Positions 26,255 through 37,691 are shown, numbered from the stretch's first letter. The stretch: DNA of 64,000 bases from Tolumonas auensis DSM 9187 (GCF_000023065.1 NC_012691.1:92001-156000); one strand, 5' to 3'. Made by a program: numbers and translations. Notes: generated by a model from the letters alone, not told the origin.

Positions 26255-26293
26255 AAATAATAGAAATGCAATCGAAATGCATAAATATTAACT
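26255..26293. promoter_or_regulatory. Tandem ARG boxes (ArgR operator) between argE and argC
   Basis: Two 18-bp boxes centred on ATAATAGAAATGCA (core 26257-26270) and TGCATAAATATTAA (core 26278-26291) fit the TGAAT-N4-ATTCA core at about 7 of 10 and 8 of 10 conserved positions. They are separated by exactly 3 bp, the spacing that lets one ArgR hexamer hold two boxes. The site lies closer to argE and could repress both directions. Confidence 0.7.
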
Positions 26294-26464
26294 TCTGAAG
26301 GCGATCTATAGCGACTTCAGTCACAGGGCACCAAATATGTTCATTCAGCAATTTTTCATCGAACGACGATATATTTCTGTTTGAATCTGCCACACTATGT
26401 GCCGCAGAAGTCCGCATTTCACTTCGCTATGAATTAATCTGAATTGAGATAAATGGAAAGCGCT

Positions 26465-27472
26465 ATGCTTAATGTCGTAATTATTGGTGCCAGTGGCTAC
26501 GCCGGGGCTGAATTAGCCTTATTAGTACATAAACATCCTGAGCTTAACCTGAAAGGACTCTATGTGTCTGCAGGCAGTCAGGATGCCAACAAACCTTTTT
26601 CTGCATTGCATCCGCAGTGCCTGGGCCTGGTCGATCTGCCGGTAAAACCGTTAGATGAAGCTGGCATGCTGGAAGCCAAAACCGGTACCGATCTGGTCTG
26701 TCTGGCTACTGCACATGAAGTCAGTATGAACCTGGCACCGCAATTCCTGGATGCAGGCATTCCGGTGTTTGATCTGTCCGGTGCTTTCCGTGTGCAACAG
26801 GATGGTTTCTACGATAAATATTACGGTTTCACTCATGATCAACCGGAATGGTTGGCTAAGGCTGTTTATGGTCTGGCAGAGTGGAATGCAGAGCAAATCA
26901 AGAAAACTGATCTGGTCGCGGTTGCTGGCTGTTACCCGACCGCATCACTGCTGGCGCTGAAACCGTTGATGGAAGCCGGTCTGATCAAGGCGGATACCAC
27001 ACCAATCATCAATGCCGTATCCGGTGTTTCCGGTGCTGGCCGTAAAGCCGCTATCGGTACCAGCTTCTGCGAAGTCAGTCTGAACCCGTACGGTGTTTTC
27101 AATCACCGTCATCAGCCGGAAATCAGTTATCACCTGGGTGGTAAAGTGGTATTCCAGCCACATCTTGGTAATTTTGTACGCGGCATTCTGGCGACTATTT
27201 ATGTACAGCTGGCCGACGGCGTTACTGCTGAACAGATTGATGCCGCTTATCAGCAGGCTTACAGCCACAGCCCGATTGTGCGTTTAAGCAAACAATGGCC
27301 TTCTATTCGTAGTGTTGCCGGTACCCCATTCTGTGATCTGCACTGGCAAATGCAGGACGGATTGCTGATTGTTGGTTCTGCGATCGATAACTTGTTGAAA
27401 GGTGCCTCTTCTCAGGCGCTGCAATGTATTAACCTGCGGTTCGGTTTTGCACCAACCACTGGCTTGATGTAA
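26465..27472 (+). CDS. argC: N-acetyl-gamma-glutamyl-phosphate reductase
   Basis: The third enzyme of arginine synthesis reduces N-acetylglutamyl phosphate to the semialdehyde with NADPH. The 335-residue protein opens with the Rossmann motif [15 protein letters not shown] and contains the catalytic cysteine in [15 protein letters not shown], plus [11 protein letters not shown] and HRHQPEI. I choose the ATG at 26465, preceded by GGAAAG and matching E. coli (MLN...), over one four codons upstream. It is the first gene of the argCBFH operon. Confidence 0.96.
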   Translation: MLNVVIIGASGYAGAELALLVHKHPELNLKGLYVSAGSQDANKPFSALHPQCLGLVDLPVKPLDEAGMLEAKTGTDLVCLATAHEVSMNLAPQFLDAGIPVFDLSGAFRVQQDGFYDKYYGFTHDQPEWLAKAVYGLAEWNAEQIKKTDLVAVAGCYPTASLLALKPLMEAGLIKADTTPIINAVSGVSGAGRKAAIGTSFCEVSLNPYGVFNHRHQPEISYHLGGKVVFQPHLGNFVRGILATIYVQLADGVTAEQIDAAYQQAYSHSPIVRLSKQWPSIRSVAGTPFCDLHWQMQDGLLIVGSAIDNLLKGASSQALQCINLRFGFAPTTGLM

Positions 27473-27489
27473 GTACAAGGAAAGTAGCA

Positions 27490-28272
27490 ATGACACAACA
27501 AGTTCCATTGATCATCAAACTCGGTGGTGCCTTACTGGAAACTGAAGGCGCGCTGACTGCGTTTATTGGCGGCATTCAACATTTCCTGAAACAGTATCCG
27601 CGTCCGCTGGTGCTGGTTCACGGCGGCGGTTGTCTGGTTGATGACCTGCTGAAAGCCTTGGGTAAAACCAGCACCAAGAAAAATGGTCTGCGGGTTACGC
27701 CATTCGATCAGATCCCTTACGTTGTAGGTGCTCTGGCCGGTACCGCTAATAAGCAGATGATGGCAGAAGCGATTGCACAAGGACTGAATCCGGTTGGTTT
27801 AAGTCTGGCGGATGGTGGTCTGTGTGAAGTGACCCAGCTTGATCCTGAACTGGGCGCGGTGGGTGATTGCAAACCGAAGAATCCGGCACTGCTGAAAGCG
27901 CTGCTGGCACAGGACTTCCTGCCGGTGATCAGCTCTATCGGTATTACCGCGCAAGGTCAGCTGATGAATGTGAATGCGGATCAGGCGGCGATCGCACTGG
28001 CAGAATTGCTGGATGCCGATCTGCTCATGCTGTCGGATGTCGTTGGTATTCTGGATGCCAACAAACAGCTTATCCCTGAACTGGACCCGGCTAAAACAGA
28101 ACAACTGATCGCAGATGGTGTGATTACTGACGGTATGGCGGTTAAGGTTAAAGCCGCACTGCAGGTTTCCGCTGCGATACAAAAACCGATTGTGGTTGCC
28201 AGCTGGCGTGACCCTGAACTGTTAGTGAAGCTCGCTAATGGTGAAGCAGCAGGTACTCGTCTTCAAGCTTAA
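27490..28272 (+). CDS. argB: Acetylglutamate kinase
   Basis: The enzyme phosphorylates N-acetylglutamate with ATP. The 260-residue protein has the amino-acid-kinase glycine loops IIKLGGALLE and LVHGGGCLVDDLL, and the nucleotide/substrate segments NVNADQAAIALAELLDADLLMLSDV and GMAVKVKAAL. The length and absence of an N-terminal extension match the E. coli-type enzyme, which is not arginine-inhibited. It lies 17 bp after argC. Confidence 0.96.
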   Translation: MTQQVPLIIKLGGALLETEGALTAFIGGIQHFLKQYPRPLVLVHGGGCLVDDLLKALGKTSTKKNGLRVTPFDQIPYVVGALAGTANKQMMAEAIAQGLNPVGLSLADGGLCEVTQLDPELGAVGDCKPKNPALLKALLAQDFLPVISSIGITAQGQLMNVNADQAAIALAELLDADLLMLSDVVGILDANKQLIPELDPAKTEQLIADGVITDGMAVKVKAALQVSAAIQKPIVVASWRDPELLVKLANGEAAGTRLQA

Positions 28273-28298
28273 TCAATGGATTGTTAAGGAGCGCAGCG

Positions 28299-29210
28299 AT
28301 GCGTCATCTGTTAGATACTACTGAGTTCAATAAAAGCGAATTAGAAGCCCTGATTGCATTAGGTCGGGAAATGAAAGCGAATCCGGCGGCATTCCGTACC
28401 GGGCTGGCTGGCAAAAACATCGTCACACTGTTTGAAAAACAGTCGCTGCGTACCCGCGTGACCTTTGATATTGGCATCAATCGTCTCGGTGGCCATGCGG
28501 TATATCTGGATCAGCAGAATGGCGTTATGGGCCAGCGTGAATCAGTAAAAGATTTCGCGATGAACCTGTCCCGCTGGTGTGATGGTATTGTTGCCCGCGT
28601 ATTTGATCATAAAACCTTACTGGGTTTACGCGAACATGCCACTGTACCGGTCGTGAACTCGCTGTGTAACCTGTATCATCCATGTCAGGCACTGGCAGAT
28701 TTCATGACCATTGCTGAAAACTACGATGACCTGAGCAAAGTGAAACTGGCCTATCTGGGGGATGGCAATAATGTTGCGCACTCCCTGCTGATCACCGGGG
28801 CCATTCTGGGTACGGATGTAACCGTGGTATCGCCAAAAGGTTCAGGTCCGGATGCTCAAATCTTTAATCTGGCAGCTGAGCTGGCACGTCAATCCGGCGC
28901 TAAACTGGCGGTCACTGACAACTGTGCGGATATTCGTGGTTTTGATGTGGCGTACACGGATACCTGGGTTTCCATGGGTGACAATACCCCGATGGACGCA
29001 GTAAAAGACAAGTTTATGCCATATCAGATCAATCAGGCATTACTGGATAACACCGGTATTCGTCATGTATTACACTGCCAGCCTGCTCACCGCGAACTGG
29101 AAATCACTTCGGAAGTGATGGATGGACCGGCTTCACTGATAATGGATGAAGCGGAAAACCGCATGCATATTCAAAATGCCATCCTGCATACCTTAATCAA
29201 TCAAGCATAA
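28299..29210 (+). CDS. argF: Ornithine carbamoyltransferase
   Basis: The enzyme makes citrulline from ornithine and carbamoyl phosphate. The 303-residue protein has the carbamoyl-phosphate loop as FEKQSLRTRVTFD, the ornithine-binding DTWVSMGD, NLYHPCQALADF, and at residues 259-265 HCQPAHR where E. coli has HCLPAF. The Leu-to-Gln change is in the domain-closing loop; I recall the HCQPAHR form in other marine gammaproteobacteria. An AAGGAG ribosome site precedes the ATG at 28299. A 10-bp hairpin follows the stop, between argF and argH. Confidence 0.94.
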   Translation: MRHLLDTTEFNKSELEALIALGREMKANPAAFRTGLAGKNIVTLFEKQSLRTRVTFDIGINRLGGHAVYLDQQNGVMGQRESVKDFAMNLSRWCDGIVARVFDHKTLLGLREHATVPVVNSLCNLYHPCQALADFMTIAENYDDLSKVKLAYLGDGNNVAHSLLITGAILGTDVTVVSPKGSGPDAQIFNLAAELARQSGAKLAVTDNCADIRGFDVAYTDTWVSMGDNTPMDAVKDKFMPYQINQALLDNTGIRHVLHCQPAHRELEITSEVMDGPASLIMDEAENRMHIQNAILHTLINQA

Positions 29211-29215
29211 TTCTG

Positions 29216-29242
29216 AGAGGAGTCATCAAAAGTGACTCCTCT
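29216..29242 (+). terminator. Hairpin between argF and argH, partial terminator or processing site
   Basis: AGAGGAGTCA and TGACTCCTCT make a perfect 10-bp stem with a seven-base loop, followed only by TAACTTC. It begins five bases after the argF stop and may lower or separate argH expression. Confidence 0.45.
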
Positions 29243-29299
29243 TAACTTCATTGCCTCGCTACACTAAGCAATATCGTAAGAGTTAAAAAGGAACCTGAC

Positions 29300-30685
29300 A
29301 TGGCTTTATGGGGTGGACGTTTCAGCCAGGCGGCTGATACCCGATTCAAACAATTCAATGATTCACTGCGTTTTGACTATCGTCTGGCTGAGCAGGATAT
29401 CGTCGGCTCCATTGGCTGGTCAAAAGCATTGGTCAGTGTTGGGATCCTGACTGCAGAAGAACAAGCAAAACTGGAAGTCGCCTTGCTGGCATTAAAAGCC
29501 GAAGTCGAAGCTGACCCGGAGCAGATCCTGCGTTCTGATGCAGAAGATATTCACTCTTGGGTTGAAGGCAAACTGATCGAGCGGGTAGGTGATCTGGGTA
29601 AGAAATTACATACCGGTCGTAGCCGTAATGACCAGGTAGCAACTGACCTGAAACTGTGGTGCAAACAACAGGGCAATCTGCTGCTGGACAGCATTCACGG
29701 CCTGCAGACCAAGCTGGTGGCTACCGCCCGTCAGTATCAAACCACCGTTTTACCGGGTTACACCCATCTGCAGCGCGCTCAACCAGTGACGTTTTCTCAC
29801 TGGGCATTAGCTTATGTAGAAATGCTGGATCGTGACTACTCCCGTCTGCAGGATGCGCTGAAACGCCTGAATACCAGCCCGCTGGGCTCCGGCGCGCTGG
29901 CTGGTACCGCTTATGCGATTGACCGCCAGGTGCTAGCTCTGGATCTTGGTTTCGACCGTGCTACCCGCAACAGTCTTGATTCCGTTTCTGATCGTGACCA
30001 TGTTATTGAACTGATGAGTTCTGCCGCGTTATCCATGATCCATTTATCCCGTTTTGCCGAAGATTTGATCTTCTACGCCTCAGGCGAAGCGGGTTTCATC
30101 GAGTTATCGGATAAAGTAACCTCCGGTTCATCACTGATGCCGCAGAAGAAAAATCCGGATGCGCTGGAACTGATCCGTGGTAAAACAGGCCGTGTTGCCG
30201 GTGCCCTGAACGGTATGCTGATGACACTGAAGGCGCTTCCTTTAGCCTATAACAAAGACATGCAGGAAGATAAAGAAGGCCTGTTTGATGCGCTTGATAC
30301 CTGGCATGACTGTCTGGATATGGCGCAACTGGTGCTGGAAGATCTGAAAGTCAACGAACCAGTCACCAAAGCAGCAGCGATGGGCGGTTATTCCAATGCC
30401 ACTGAATTAGCTGATTACCTGGTTGCAAAAGGTATTCCGTTCCGCGAAGCTCACCATATTGTAGGTGAAGCCGTGGTGTATGCCATTACTCAGCAGAAGC
30501 CACTGGAAGATCTGAGCGTTGCCGAATTTAAGCAATTCAATGCGGTGATAGCAGACGATGTATACCCAATTCTGTCTTTGGAATCCACGCTGGCAAAACG
30601 TCAGGCGCTGGGTGGTGTTTGTGCGGAACAGATTGCCTTTGCATTACAACAAGCAGAGCAACATCTGAGTACCCGCCATAAATAG
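29300..30685 (+). CDS. argH: Argininosuccinate lyase
   Basis: The enzyme splits argininosuccinate into arginine and fumarate. The 461-residue protein has the fumarase/aspartase superfamily signature [13 protein letters not shown] with the catalytic serine, [14 protein letters not shown], and [16 protein letters not shown]. It ends at the normal length with no fused acetyltransferase domain, unlike the ArgH-ArgA fusions of some vibrios. The argininosuccinate synthase gene argG, often between argF and argH in related genera, is missing here and must be elsewhere. Confidence 0.97.
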
Positions 30686-30708
30686 ATTTGAGAGAGAAGT
30701 GTGCCAGT

Positions 30709-31283
<575 letters not shown>

Positions 31284-31305
31284 TTCGGAAAGAGGTTGAT
31301 AGACA

Positions 31306-31944
31306 ATGACTCTCGGTCTTGTAGGTCGCAAATTGGGTATGACTCGCGTTTTCACTGAAGACGGCGTATCTATTCCAGTGACTGTTATTGAAGTAGAAGC
31401 CAACCGTGTTACCCAGCTGAAAACTCTGGAAACTGACGGTTACACCGCTGTTCAGGTAACAACTGGTGTTAAAAAGGCAAGCCGCCTGACTAAAGCTGAA
31501 GCTGGCCATTTCGCCAAAGCTGAAGTAGAAGCAGGTCGCGGTCTGTGGGAATTCCGTCTGAACGACGGCGAAGGTGCTGACTTAACTGTTGGTTCTGAGC
31601 TGAAAGTAGACATTTTCGCTGACGTTAAAAAAGCAGACGTTACTGGTATCTCTAAAGGTAAAGGCTTTGCTGGCGTTGTTAAACGTTGGAACTTCCGCAC
31701 CCAAGACATGACCCATGGTAACTCGCGTTCACATCGTGTTCCGGGTTCTATCGGTCAAAACCAGTCTCCGGGTAAAGTGTTCAAAGGCAAAAAAATGGCT
31801 GGCCATTTGGGTTGTGAACGTGTAACCGTTCAGAGCCTGGATATTGTTCGCGTTGATGTTGAACGTAACCTGCTGCTCATCAAAGGTGCAGTGCCAGGTG
31901 CGACCAACGGCGACGTTATCGTCAAGCCTGCCGTTAAAGCGTAA
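31306..31944 (+). CDS. rplC: 50S ribosomal protein L3
   Basis: A 212-residue L3 protein: [17 protein letters not shown] at the start and the long central loop [20 protein letters not shown] reaching the peptidyl-transferase centre. [10 protein letters not shown] holds the glutamine that PrmB methylates in E. coli. It follows rpsJ by 22 bp. Confidence 0.98.
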   Translation: MTLGLVGRKLGMTRVFTEDGVSIPVTVIEVEANRVTQLKTLETDGYTAVQVTTGVKKASRLTKAEAGHFAKAEVEAGRGLWEFRLNDGEGADLTVGSELKVDIFADVKKADVTGISKGKGFAGVVKRWNFRTQDMTHGNSRSHRVPGSIGQNQSPGKVFKGKKMAGHLGCERVTVQSLDIVRVDVERNLLLIKGAVPGATNGDVIVKPAVKA

Positions 31945-31961
31945 CGTCTGAGGAGATAGTA

Positions 31962-32567
31962 ATGGAATTGGTATTGAAAGACGCGCAGAGCGCTCTTCAG
32001 GTTTCCGAAACTACCTTCGGTCGTGAGTTCAACGAAGCTCTGGTTCACCAGGTAGTCGTTGCCTATGCTGCTGGAGCCCGTCAGGGTACTCGCGCGCAGA
32101 AGACTCGCTCTGAAGTGTCTGGCGGCGGTAAGAAACCGTGGCGTCAGAAAGGTACTGGCCGTGCTCGTGCTGGTACTATCCGTTCGCCAATTTGGCGTGG
32201 CGGTGGTGTGACATTTGCTGCTAAACCGCAAGATCACAGCCAGAAAGTAAACCGTAAAATGTATCGTGGTGCGATTCAAAGCATCCTGTCTGAGCTGGTT
32301 CGTCAGGACCGTCTGGTAGTTGTAGAGAAATTTGGTGTTGACGCTCCGAAAACTAAAGAGCTGCTGACCAAACTGCAAGCACTGGATCTGAAAGACGTGC
32401 TGATCGTTACCCCAGAAGTTGAAGAAAATCTGTTCCTGGCTGCACGTAACCTGTACAAGGTTGACGTACGCGATGTGACAGGTATTGATCCGGTTAGCCT
32501 GATCGCCTTCGACAAGGTACTGATGACTGCTGATGCAGTGAAGCAAATCGAGGAGATGCTGGCATGA
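31962..32567 (+). CDS. rplD: 50S ribosomal protein L4
   Basis: A 201-residue L4. The exit-tunnel loop is seen in [23 protein letters not shown]-like sequence around residues 45-70. L4 is also the repressor of the S10 operon in E. coli through the leader RNA. Its stop overlaps the rplW start (ATGA). Confidence 0.98.
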   Translation: MELVLKDAQSALQVSETTFGREFNEALVHQVVVAYAAGARQGTRAQKTRSEVSGGGKKPWRQKGTGRARAGTIRSPIWRGGGVTFAAKPQDHSQKVNRKMYRGAIQSILSELVRQDRLVVVEKFGVDAPKTKELLTKLQALDLKDVLIVTPEVEENLFLAARNLYKVDVRDVTGIDPVSLIAFDKVLMTADAVKQIEEMLA

Positions 32568-32869
32568 TCCGTGAAGAGCGTCTACTAAAAGTTCTGAAGG
32601 CTCCGCACATCTCTGAAAAGAGCACCATGGTAGCTGAAAAACTGAATACTATCGTATTCAAAGTTGCTACTGATGCTACTAAAGCAGAAATCAAAGCGGC
32701 AGTTGAAAAACTGTTCGAAGTTAAGGTTGAAGCTGTTCGTACCCTGAACGTTGTTGGCAAGACCAAACGTACTGGGTCACGTATGGGCCGTCGTTCCGAT
32801 TGGAAAAAAGCCTATGTGACTCTGGTTGAAGGTCAGGACATCGACTTCGTGGGCGGCGCTGCCGAGTAA
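32564..32869 (+). CDS. rplW: 50S ribosomal protein L23
   Basis: A 101-residue L23: [19 protein letters not shown] at the N-terminus and the basic loop [22 protein letters not shown]23 lines the tunnel exit and is the docking site for trigger factor and SRP. It is translationally coupled to rplD by a four-base overlap. Confidence 0.98.
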   Translation: MIREERLLKVLKAPHISEKSTMVAEKLNTIVFKVATDATKAEIKAAVEKLFEVKVEAVRTLNVVGKTKRTGSRMGRRSDWKKAYVTLVEGQDIDFVGGAAE

Positions 32870-32883
32870 GAGGAGTTTAAAAA

Positions 32884-33705
32884 ATGGCAATCGTAAAATG
32901 TAAGCCTACCTCTCCGGGCCGTCGTCACGTCGTTAAAGTCGTCACACCGGAGCTGCACAAGGGTAAACCGTTTGCTGGTCTGCTGGAAGAAAAGCGTAAG
33001 ACTGGTGGTCGTAATAACAACGGTCGTATCACTACCCGTCATATCGGTGGTGGTCACAAACAGCATTATCGTCTGATTGACTTCAAACGCAACAAAGACG
33101 GTATCCCAGCTAAGATCGAACGTCTGGAATATGATCCAAACCGTTCTGCTAACATCGCACTGGTGTTGTACGCAGATGGTGAGCGTCGTTACATTCTGGC
33201 ACCGAAAAATCTGAAAGCTGGCGATCCAATCGTTTCTGGTGTGGATGCGCCAATCAAAGCTGGTAATGCGTTGCCAATGCGTAATATCCCGGTTGGTACT
33301 ACTGTTCACGCAGTAGAAATGAAACCAGGTAAAGGCGCACAGATCGCTCGTTCTGCTGGTGCAAGCGTACAGATCCTGGCGCGTGAAGGTGCATATGTAA
33401 CCTTACGCCTGCGTTCAGGTGAAGTTCGTAAAGTTCTGGCTGAATGCCGTGCTACTGTTGGTGAAGTTGGCAATGCTGAGCATATGCTGCGTCAATTGGG
33501 TAAAGCTGGTGCTAATCGCTGGCGTGGTATTCGTCCTACCGTTCGTGGTATGGCGATGAACCCGGTTGACCATCCACACGGTGGTGGTGAGGGTCGCAAC
33601 AAAGGTATCCAGCCTGTATCCCCATGGGGTACTCCGGCTAAAGGTTATCGCACCCGTAGCAACAAGCGCACTGACAAGTACATCGTACGTCGTCGTAATA
33701 AGTAA
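32884..33705 (+). CDS. rplB: 50S ribosomal protein L2
   Basis: A 273-residue L2, with [13 protein letters not shown] at the start and the highly conserved [17 protein letters not shown] containing the histidine near the peptidyl-transferase centre. Length equals the E. coli protein. Confidence 0.98.
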   Translation: MAIVKCKPTSPGRRHVVKVVTPELHKGKPFAGLLEEKRKTGGRNNNGRITTRHIGGGHKQHYRLIDFKRNKDGIPAKIERLEYDPNRSANIALVLYADGERRYILAPKNLKAGDPIVSGVDAPIKAGNALPMRNIPVGTTVHAVEMKPGKGAQIARSAGASVQILAREGAYVTLRLRSGEVRKVLAECRATVGEVGNAEHMLRQLGKAGANRWRGIRPTVRGMAMNPVDHPHGGGEGRNKGIQPVSPWGTPAKGYRTRSNKRTDKYIVRRRNK

Positions 33706-34005
<300 letters not shown>

Positions 34006-34015
34006 GGGGTAAATG

Positions 34016-34360
34016 ATGGAAGCTATCGCTAAACACCGTTTCGCCCGGACTTCTGCACAGAAAGCCCGCCTGGTTGCTGATCAGGTCCGTGGTTTGCCTG
34101 TGGATCGGGCCTTGAACCTGTTGGCTTTCAGCCCGAAAAAGGCTGCTGAGCTGATCAAAAAGGTTCTGGAGTCTGCTGTTGCTAATGCTGAGCATAACGA
34201 AGGCGCGGATATCGACACCCTGAAAGTGCAAACTATCATGGTTGACGAAGGTCCATCTTTGAAGCGTATTCGTGCTCGTGCTAAAGGCCGTGCAGACCGT
34301 ATCGTCAAGCGTACTGCCCACATCACTGTGGTGGTATCCGACGCTAAGGCTGGGAGATAA
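34016..34360 (+). CDS. rplV: 50S ribosomal protein L22
   Basis: A 114-residue L22: [21 protein letters not shown] and the tunnel hairpin region [27 protein letters not shown]. Two ATGs are adjacent; I use the second (34016) by match to E. coli MET-IAKHR and spacing to AAGGGG. Confidence 0.97.
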   Translation: MEAIAKHRFARTSAQKARLVADQVRGLPVDRALNLLAFSPKKAAELIKKVLESAVANAEHNEGADIDTLKVQTIMVDEGPSLKRIRARAKGRADRIVKRTAHITVVVSDAKAGR

Positions 34361-34363
34361 GCA

Positions 34364-35080
34364 ATGGGTCAGAAAGTTCATCCGAATGGTATCCGTTTAG
34401 GGATTACCAAACCGTTTAACTCTACCTGGTATGCAAATACCAAAGAGTTTGCAGACAATCTGCACGGTGATTTTCAGGTGCGTCAGTATCTGACCAAAGA
34501 GCTGAAAGCAGCTTCTTTGTCTCGCATTGTTATTGAACGTCCAGCTAAAAGTATTCGCGTAACTATCCACACTGCCCGTCCAGGCGTAGTGATTGGTAAG
34601 AAAGGTGAAGATGTTGAGAAACTGCGCAAGCAAATCGCCAGCATTGCTGGTGTGCCTGCACAAATCAACATTGCTGAAGTTCGTAAGCCAGAGTTGGACT
34701 CTCAGCTGGTTGCTGACAGTATCTCCTCTCAGCTGGAACGTCGTGTTATGTTCCGTCGCGCTATGAAGCGTGCGGTACAAAACGCAATGCGTCTGGGTGC
34801 CAAGGGTATCAAAGTTGAAGTTAGCGGCCGTTTAGGTGGTGCAGAAATCGCACGTACTGAATGGTATCGTGAAGGTCGTGTACCTCTGCACACACTGCGT
34901 GCAGACATTGACTATGCTACCTCTGAAGCACACACCACTTATGGTGTTATCGGTGTTAAGGTATGGATCTTCAAAGGTGAAGTCCTGGGCGGTCTGGCTG
35001 CTGTTACTGCTGCAGCTGCAGCTGCACAGCAAGAGCCGGCTCCTGCCAAGCCGAAACGCAAACCGCGTGGTGCTAAGTAA
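34364..35080 (+). CDS. rpsC: 30S ribosomal protein S3
   Basis: A 238-residue S3 with the KH domain ([17 protein letters not shown]) and [30 protein letters not shown]. The C-terminus is an Ala-rich tail ending [11 protein letters not shown], a little longer than in E. coli. It starts three bases after the rplV stop. Confidence 0.98.
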   Translation: MGQKVHPNGIRLGITKPFNSTWYANTKEFADNLHGDFQVRQYLTKELKAASLSRIVIERPAKSIRVTIHTARPGVVIGKKGEDVEKLRKQIASIAGVPAQINIAEVRKPELDSQLVADSISSQLERRVMFRRAMKRAVQNAMRLGAKGIKVEVSGRLGGAEIARTEWYREGRVPLHTLRADIDYATSEAHTTYGVIGVKVWIFKGEVLGGLAAVTAAAAAAQQEPAPAKPKRKPRGAK

Positions 35081-35093
35081 GGAGAACCGGTAA

Positions 35094-35507
35094 ATGTTGC
35101 AACCAAAGCGTACAAAGTTCCGTAAGGTTCATAAAGGCCGTAACCGCGGTCTGGCTAATGCAGGTAGCGATGTATCCTTCGGTACCTATGGCCTGAAAGC
35201 GGTAACTCGTGGCCAGCTGACTGCTCGTCAGATCGAAGCTGCACGTCGTGCGATGACTCGTGCTGTTAAGCGTCAAGGTAAGATTTGGATCCGTGTTTTC
35301 CCGGACAAACCAATCACCGAAAAACCGCTTGAAGTGCGTATGGGTAAAGGTAAGGGTAACGTAGAATATTGGGTTGCCTTGATCCAGCCTGGCAAAGTGC
35401 TGTACGAGATGGACGGTGTACCGGAAGAGACAGCGCGTGAAGCATTTGCGCTGGCAGCCGCTAAACTGTCTGTTAAGACCACCTTTGTAATTCGGACGGC
35501 AATGTGA
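35094..35507 (+). CDS. rplP: 50S ribosomal protein L16
   Basis: A 137-residue L16: [18 protein letters not shown] and [13 protein letters not shown], with the [14 protein letters not shown] loop that carries the hydroxylated arginine in E. coli. Its stop overlaps the rpmC start by one base (TGATG). Confidence 0.98.
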   Translation: MLQPKRTKFRKVHKGRNRGLANAGSDVSFGTYGLKAVTRGQLTARQIEAARRAMTRAVKRQGKIWIRVFPDKPITEKPLEVRMGKGKGNVEYWVALIQPGKVLYEMDGVPEETAREAFALAAAKLSVKTTFVIRTAM

Positions 35508-35698
35508 TGAAAGCTCAAGATCTGCGTCAAAAAAGTGTGGAAGAGCTGAAAACTGAGCTGCTGGGCCTGCTGCGTGCGCAGTTTAATCTGCGTATCCAGA
35601 AGAGCACTGGTCAGCTGAACCAGACTCACACTATCAAACAAGTACGTCGCGACATCGCGCGCGTCAAAACTGTACTGAACGAGAAGGCAGGTGCGTAA
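35507..35698 (+). CDS. rpmC: 50S ribosomal protein L29
   Basis: A 63-residue L29: [22 protein letters not shown]...QFNLRIQ and the C-terminal [17 protein letters not shown]. It is coupled to rplP and to rpsQ by single-base overlaps at both ends. Confidence 0.98.
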   Translation: MKAQDLRQKSVEELKTELLGLLRAQFNLRIQKSTGQLNQTHTIKQVRRDIARVKTVLNEKAGA

Positions 35699-35946
35699 TG
35701 ACTGATCAAATCCGTACTCTGCAAGGTCGTGTAGTTAGTGACAAAATGGACAAGTCCATTACTGTAGCTATTGAACGTAAGGTAAAACACCCAATGCTTG
35801 GGAAAATTATCGTGCGCACAACCAAGCTGCATGTCCATGATGAAAACAACGAATGCAAGACTGGCGACCTGGTGGAAATCCGCGAGTGTCGTCCATTGTC
35901 CAAGACCAAGTGTTGGACTCTGGTATCCGTTGTAGAGAAAGCCTAA
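35698..35946 (+). CDS. rpsQ: 30S ribosomal protein S17
   Basis: An 82-residue S17 with the OB-fold sequence [21 protein letters not shown] and [16 protein letters not shown]. It is the last gene of the S10 operon and overlaps rpmC by TAATG. A strong terminator follows. Confidence 0.98.
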   Translation: MTDQIRTLQGRVVSDKMDKSITVAIERKVKHPMLGKIIVRTTKLHVHDENNECKTGDLVEIRECRPLSKTKCWTLVSVVEKA

Positions 35947-35968
35947 TCATCGATTAGGATTGGAATGT

Positions 35969-36000
35969 GAGCGGCCCTTTATCTGGGCCGCTCATTTTTT
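35969..36000 (+). terminator. Terminator between the S10 and spc operons
   Basis: GAGCGGCCC and GGGCCGCTC form a 9-bp stem followed by ATTTTTT. A smaller CCTAATC/GATTAGG hairpin lies just upstream, overlapping the end of rpsQ. Confidence 0.88.
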
Positions 36001-36004
36001 GGCT

Positions 36005-36032
36005 ATGACTTTGTTTGGTGCTGTGATATTAT
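36005..36032 (+). promoter_or_regulatory. spc operon promoter
   Basis: ATGACT and TATTAT separated by 16 bp lie right after the terminator and about 70 bp before rplN, so the spc operon is probably initiated independently. Confidence 0.55.
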
Positions 36033-36100
36033 GCTGCGCCTTTCAAAGGTAGCCAGATGCCCACATTTTGTGGGAAGTAGTTATTTAGCGGAGCACTAAC

Positions 36101-36469
36101 ATGATCCAAATGCAAAGTATGCTGGACGTCGCCGACAACTCCGGCGCACGCAGCGTAATGTGTATTAAGGTTCTGGGTGGTTCGCACCGCCGTTATGCCG
36201 GTGTCGGCGACATCATCAAAGTTTCCATCAAAGAAGCAATTCCGCGTGGAAAAGTGAAAAAAGGTGATGTGTACAATGCGGTGGTCGTTCGCACCCGTAA
36301 AGGCGTTCGCCGTCAGGATGGTTCTTTGATCCGTTTTGATCGCAACGCGGCTGTGCTGTTGAACAACCAACATCAGCCGATCGGTACTCGTATCTTCGGC
36401 CCAGTGACTCGTGAACTGCGTAATGATAAGTTCATGAAGATCGTGTCCCTGGCCCCGGAAGTACTGTAA
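36101..36469 (+). CDS. rplN: 50S ribosomal protein L14
   Basis: A 122-residue L14: [27 protein letters not shown] and [13 protein letters not shown] near the end. It contacts 16S rRNA at bridge B8 and is the docking site of RsfS. First gene of the spc operon. Confidence 0.98.
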
Positions 36470-36481
36470 GGAGCACAGAAC

Positions 36482-36799
36482 ATGGCAGCAAAAATCCGTC
36501 GTGAAGACGAAGTAATTGTTTTGACCGGTAAAGACAAAGGCAAACGTGGCAAAGTCACTAAAGTCTTGGTTGAACAGGGCAAAGTAATTGTTGAAGGCAT
36601 CAACGTGAAGAAAAAACATCAGAAGCCTGTTCCGGCTTTAGGTGTTGCTGGCGGTATCGTTAGCAAAGAAGCAGCTGTTGATGTATCAAATGTAGCGCTT
36701 TTCAACCCTGCTACTGGCAAGGGAGATCGCGTTGGTTTCCGATTTGAAGATGGTAACAAAGTTCGTTTCTTCAAATCTAACGGTGAACTTGTAAAGTAA
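36482..36799 (+). CDS. rplX: 50S ribosomal protein L24
   Basis: A 105-residue L24 with the KOW motif [21 protein letters not shown] and [13 protein letters not shown]. It is an early assembly initiator of the 50S subunit. Twelve bases separate it from rplN. Confidence 0.98.
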   Translation: MAAKIRREDEVIVLTGKDKGKRGKVTKVLVEQGKVIVEGINVKKKHQKPVPALGVAGGIVSKEAAVDVSNVALFNPATGKGDRVGFRFEDGNKVRFFKSNGELVK

Positions 36800-36812
36800 T
36801 TGGAGTTTAACG

Positions 36813-37352
36813 ATGGCGAAACTGCATGATACCTACAGACAAACTGTAGTCCAGGAACTGATGAACCAGTTCGGCTACAATTCTGTCATGCAAGTCCCTC
36901 GGATCGAGAAGATCACCCTAAACATGGGTGTCGGTGAAGCCTTGGCTGATAAAAAAGTACTGGAAAATGCTGCTGGTGATTTAGCTGCAATTTCTGGTCA
37001 AAAGCCACTGATCACCAAAGCACGCAAATCTGTTGCGGGCTTCAAGATTCGTGAAGGCTACCCGATCGGTTGTAAAGTAACCCTGCGCGGCGAGCGTATG
37101 TGGGAGTTTTTGGAGCGCTTGATTTGCATCTCTATGCCACGTATTCGTGACTTCCGTGGTGTTAGTGCTAAGTCCTTTGATGGTCGTGGCAACTACTCTA
37201 TGGGCGTACGTGAGCAAATCATCTTCCCCGAAATCGACTACGATAAAGTCGATAAAGTACGTGGTCTGGATATCACTATCACAACGACTGCGAAGACTGA
37301 CGAGGAAGGCCGTGCTCTGCTGGCTGCCTTTAGCTTCCCATTCCGTAAGTAA
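36813..37352 (+). CDS. rplE: 50S ribosomal protein L5
   Basis: A 179-residue L5: [37 protein letters not shown] and [23 protein letters not shown]. It binds 5S rRNA. In E. coli the S8 repressor binds the mRNA at the rplE start; I did not test the fold here. Confidence 0.98.
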   Translation: MAKLHDTYRQTVVQELMNQFGYNSVMQVPRIEKITLNMGVGEALADKKVLENAAGDLAAISGQKPLITKARKSVAGFKIREGYPIGCKVTLRGERMWEFLERLICISMPRIRDFRGVSAKSFDGRGNYSMGVREQIIFPEIDYDKVDKVRGLDITITTTAKTDEEGRALLAAFSFPFRK

Positions 37353-37363
37353 GGTGTAGGGTT

Positions 37364-37669
37364 ATGGCAAAACTGTCCATGATTGCACGTGAAGATAAAC
37401 GTGCAAAATTGATTGCAAAACACTTCGAGAAGCGTGTTGCACTGAAAGCGATCATCGCCGACGTGAATGCTTCTGATGAAGCTCGTTGGGACGCAGTGCT
37501 CAAGCTGCAACAACTGCCGCGTGACTCCAGCCCGAGCCGTCAACGTAATCGTTGCAATATCACAGGTCGTCCACATGGCTACCTGCGTAAATTCGGTCTT
37601 TGCCGCATCAAAGTGCGTGAGCACATGATGAAAGGCGAAATTCCTGGCCTGAAAAAGGCTAGCTGGTAA
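37364..37669 (+). CDS. rpsN: 30S ribosomal protein S14 (zinc-free form)
   Basis: A 101-residue S14 of the long, zinc-independent type. The paired CxxC motifs are absent, and the tail reads [31 protein letters not shown]. It lies 11 bp after rplE. Confidence 0.98.
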   Translation: MAKLSMIAREDKRAKLIAKHFEKRVALKAIIADVNASDEARWDAVLKLQQLPRDSSPSRQRNRCNITGRPHGYLRKFGLCRIKVREHMMKGEIPGLKKASW

Positions 37670-37691
37670 TTAATCACGGGAGTTAAGACAC

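Noticed and set aside
29300-30685. Possible ArgH-ArgA fusion as in vibrios
   Set aside because: The protein ends at 461 residues with a terminator close behind; no GNAT domain follows.
31830-32546. Long minus-strand frame opposite rplC/rplD (about 238 codons)
   Set aside because: It mirrors highly biased codons of ribosomal genes, has no ribosome site and no family features. The same applies to the other antisense frames across 31-44 kb.
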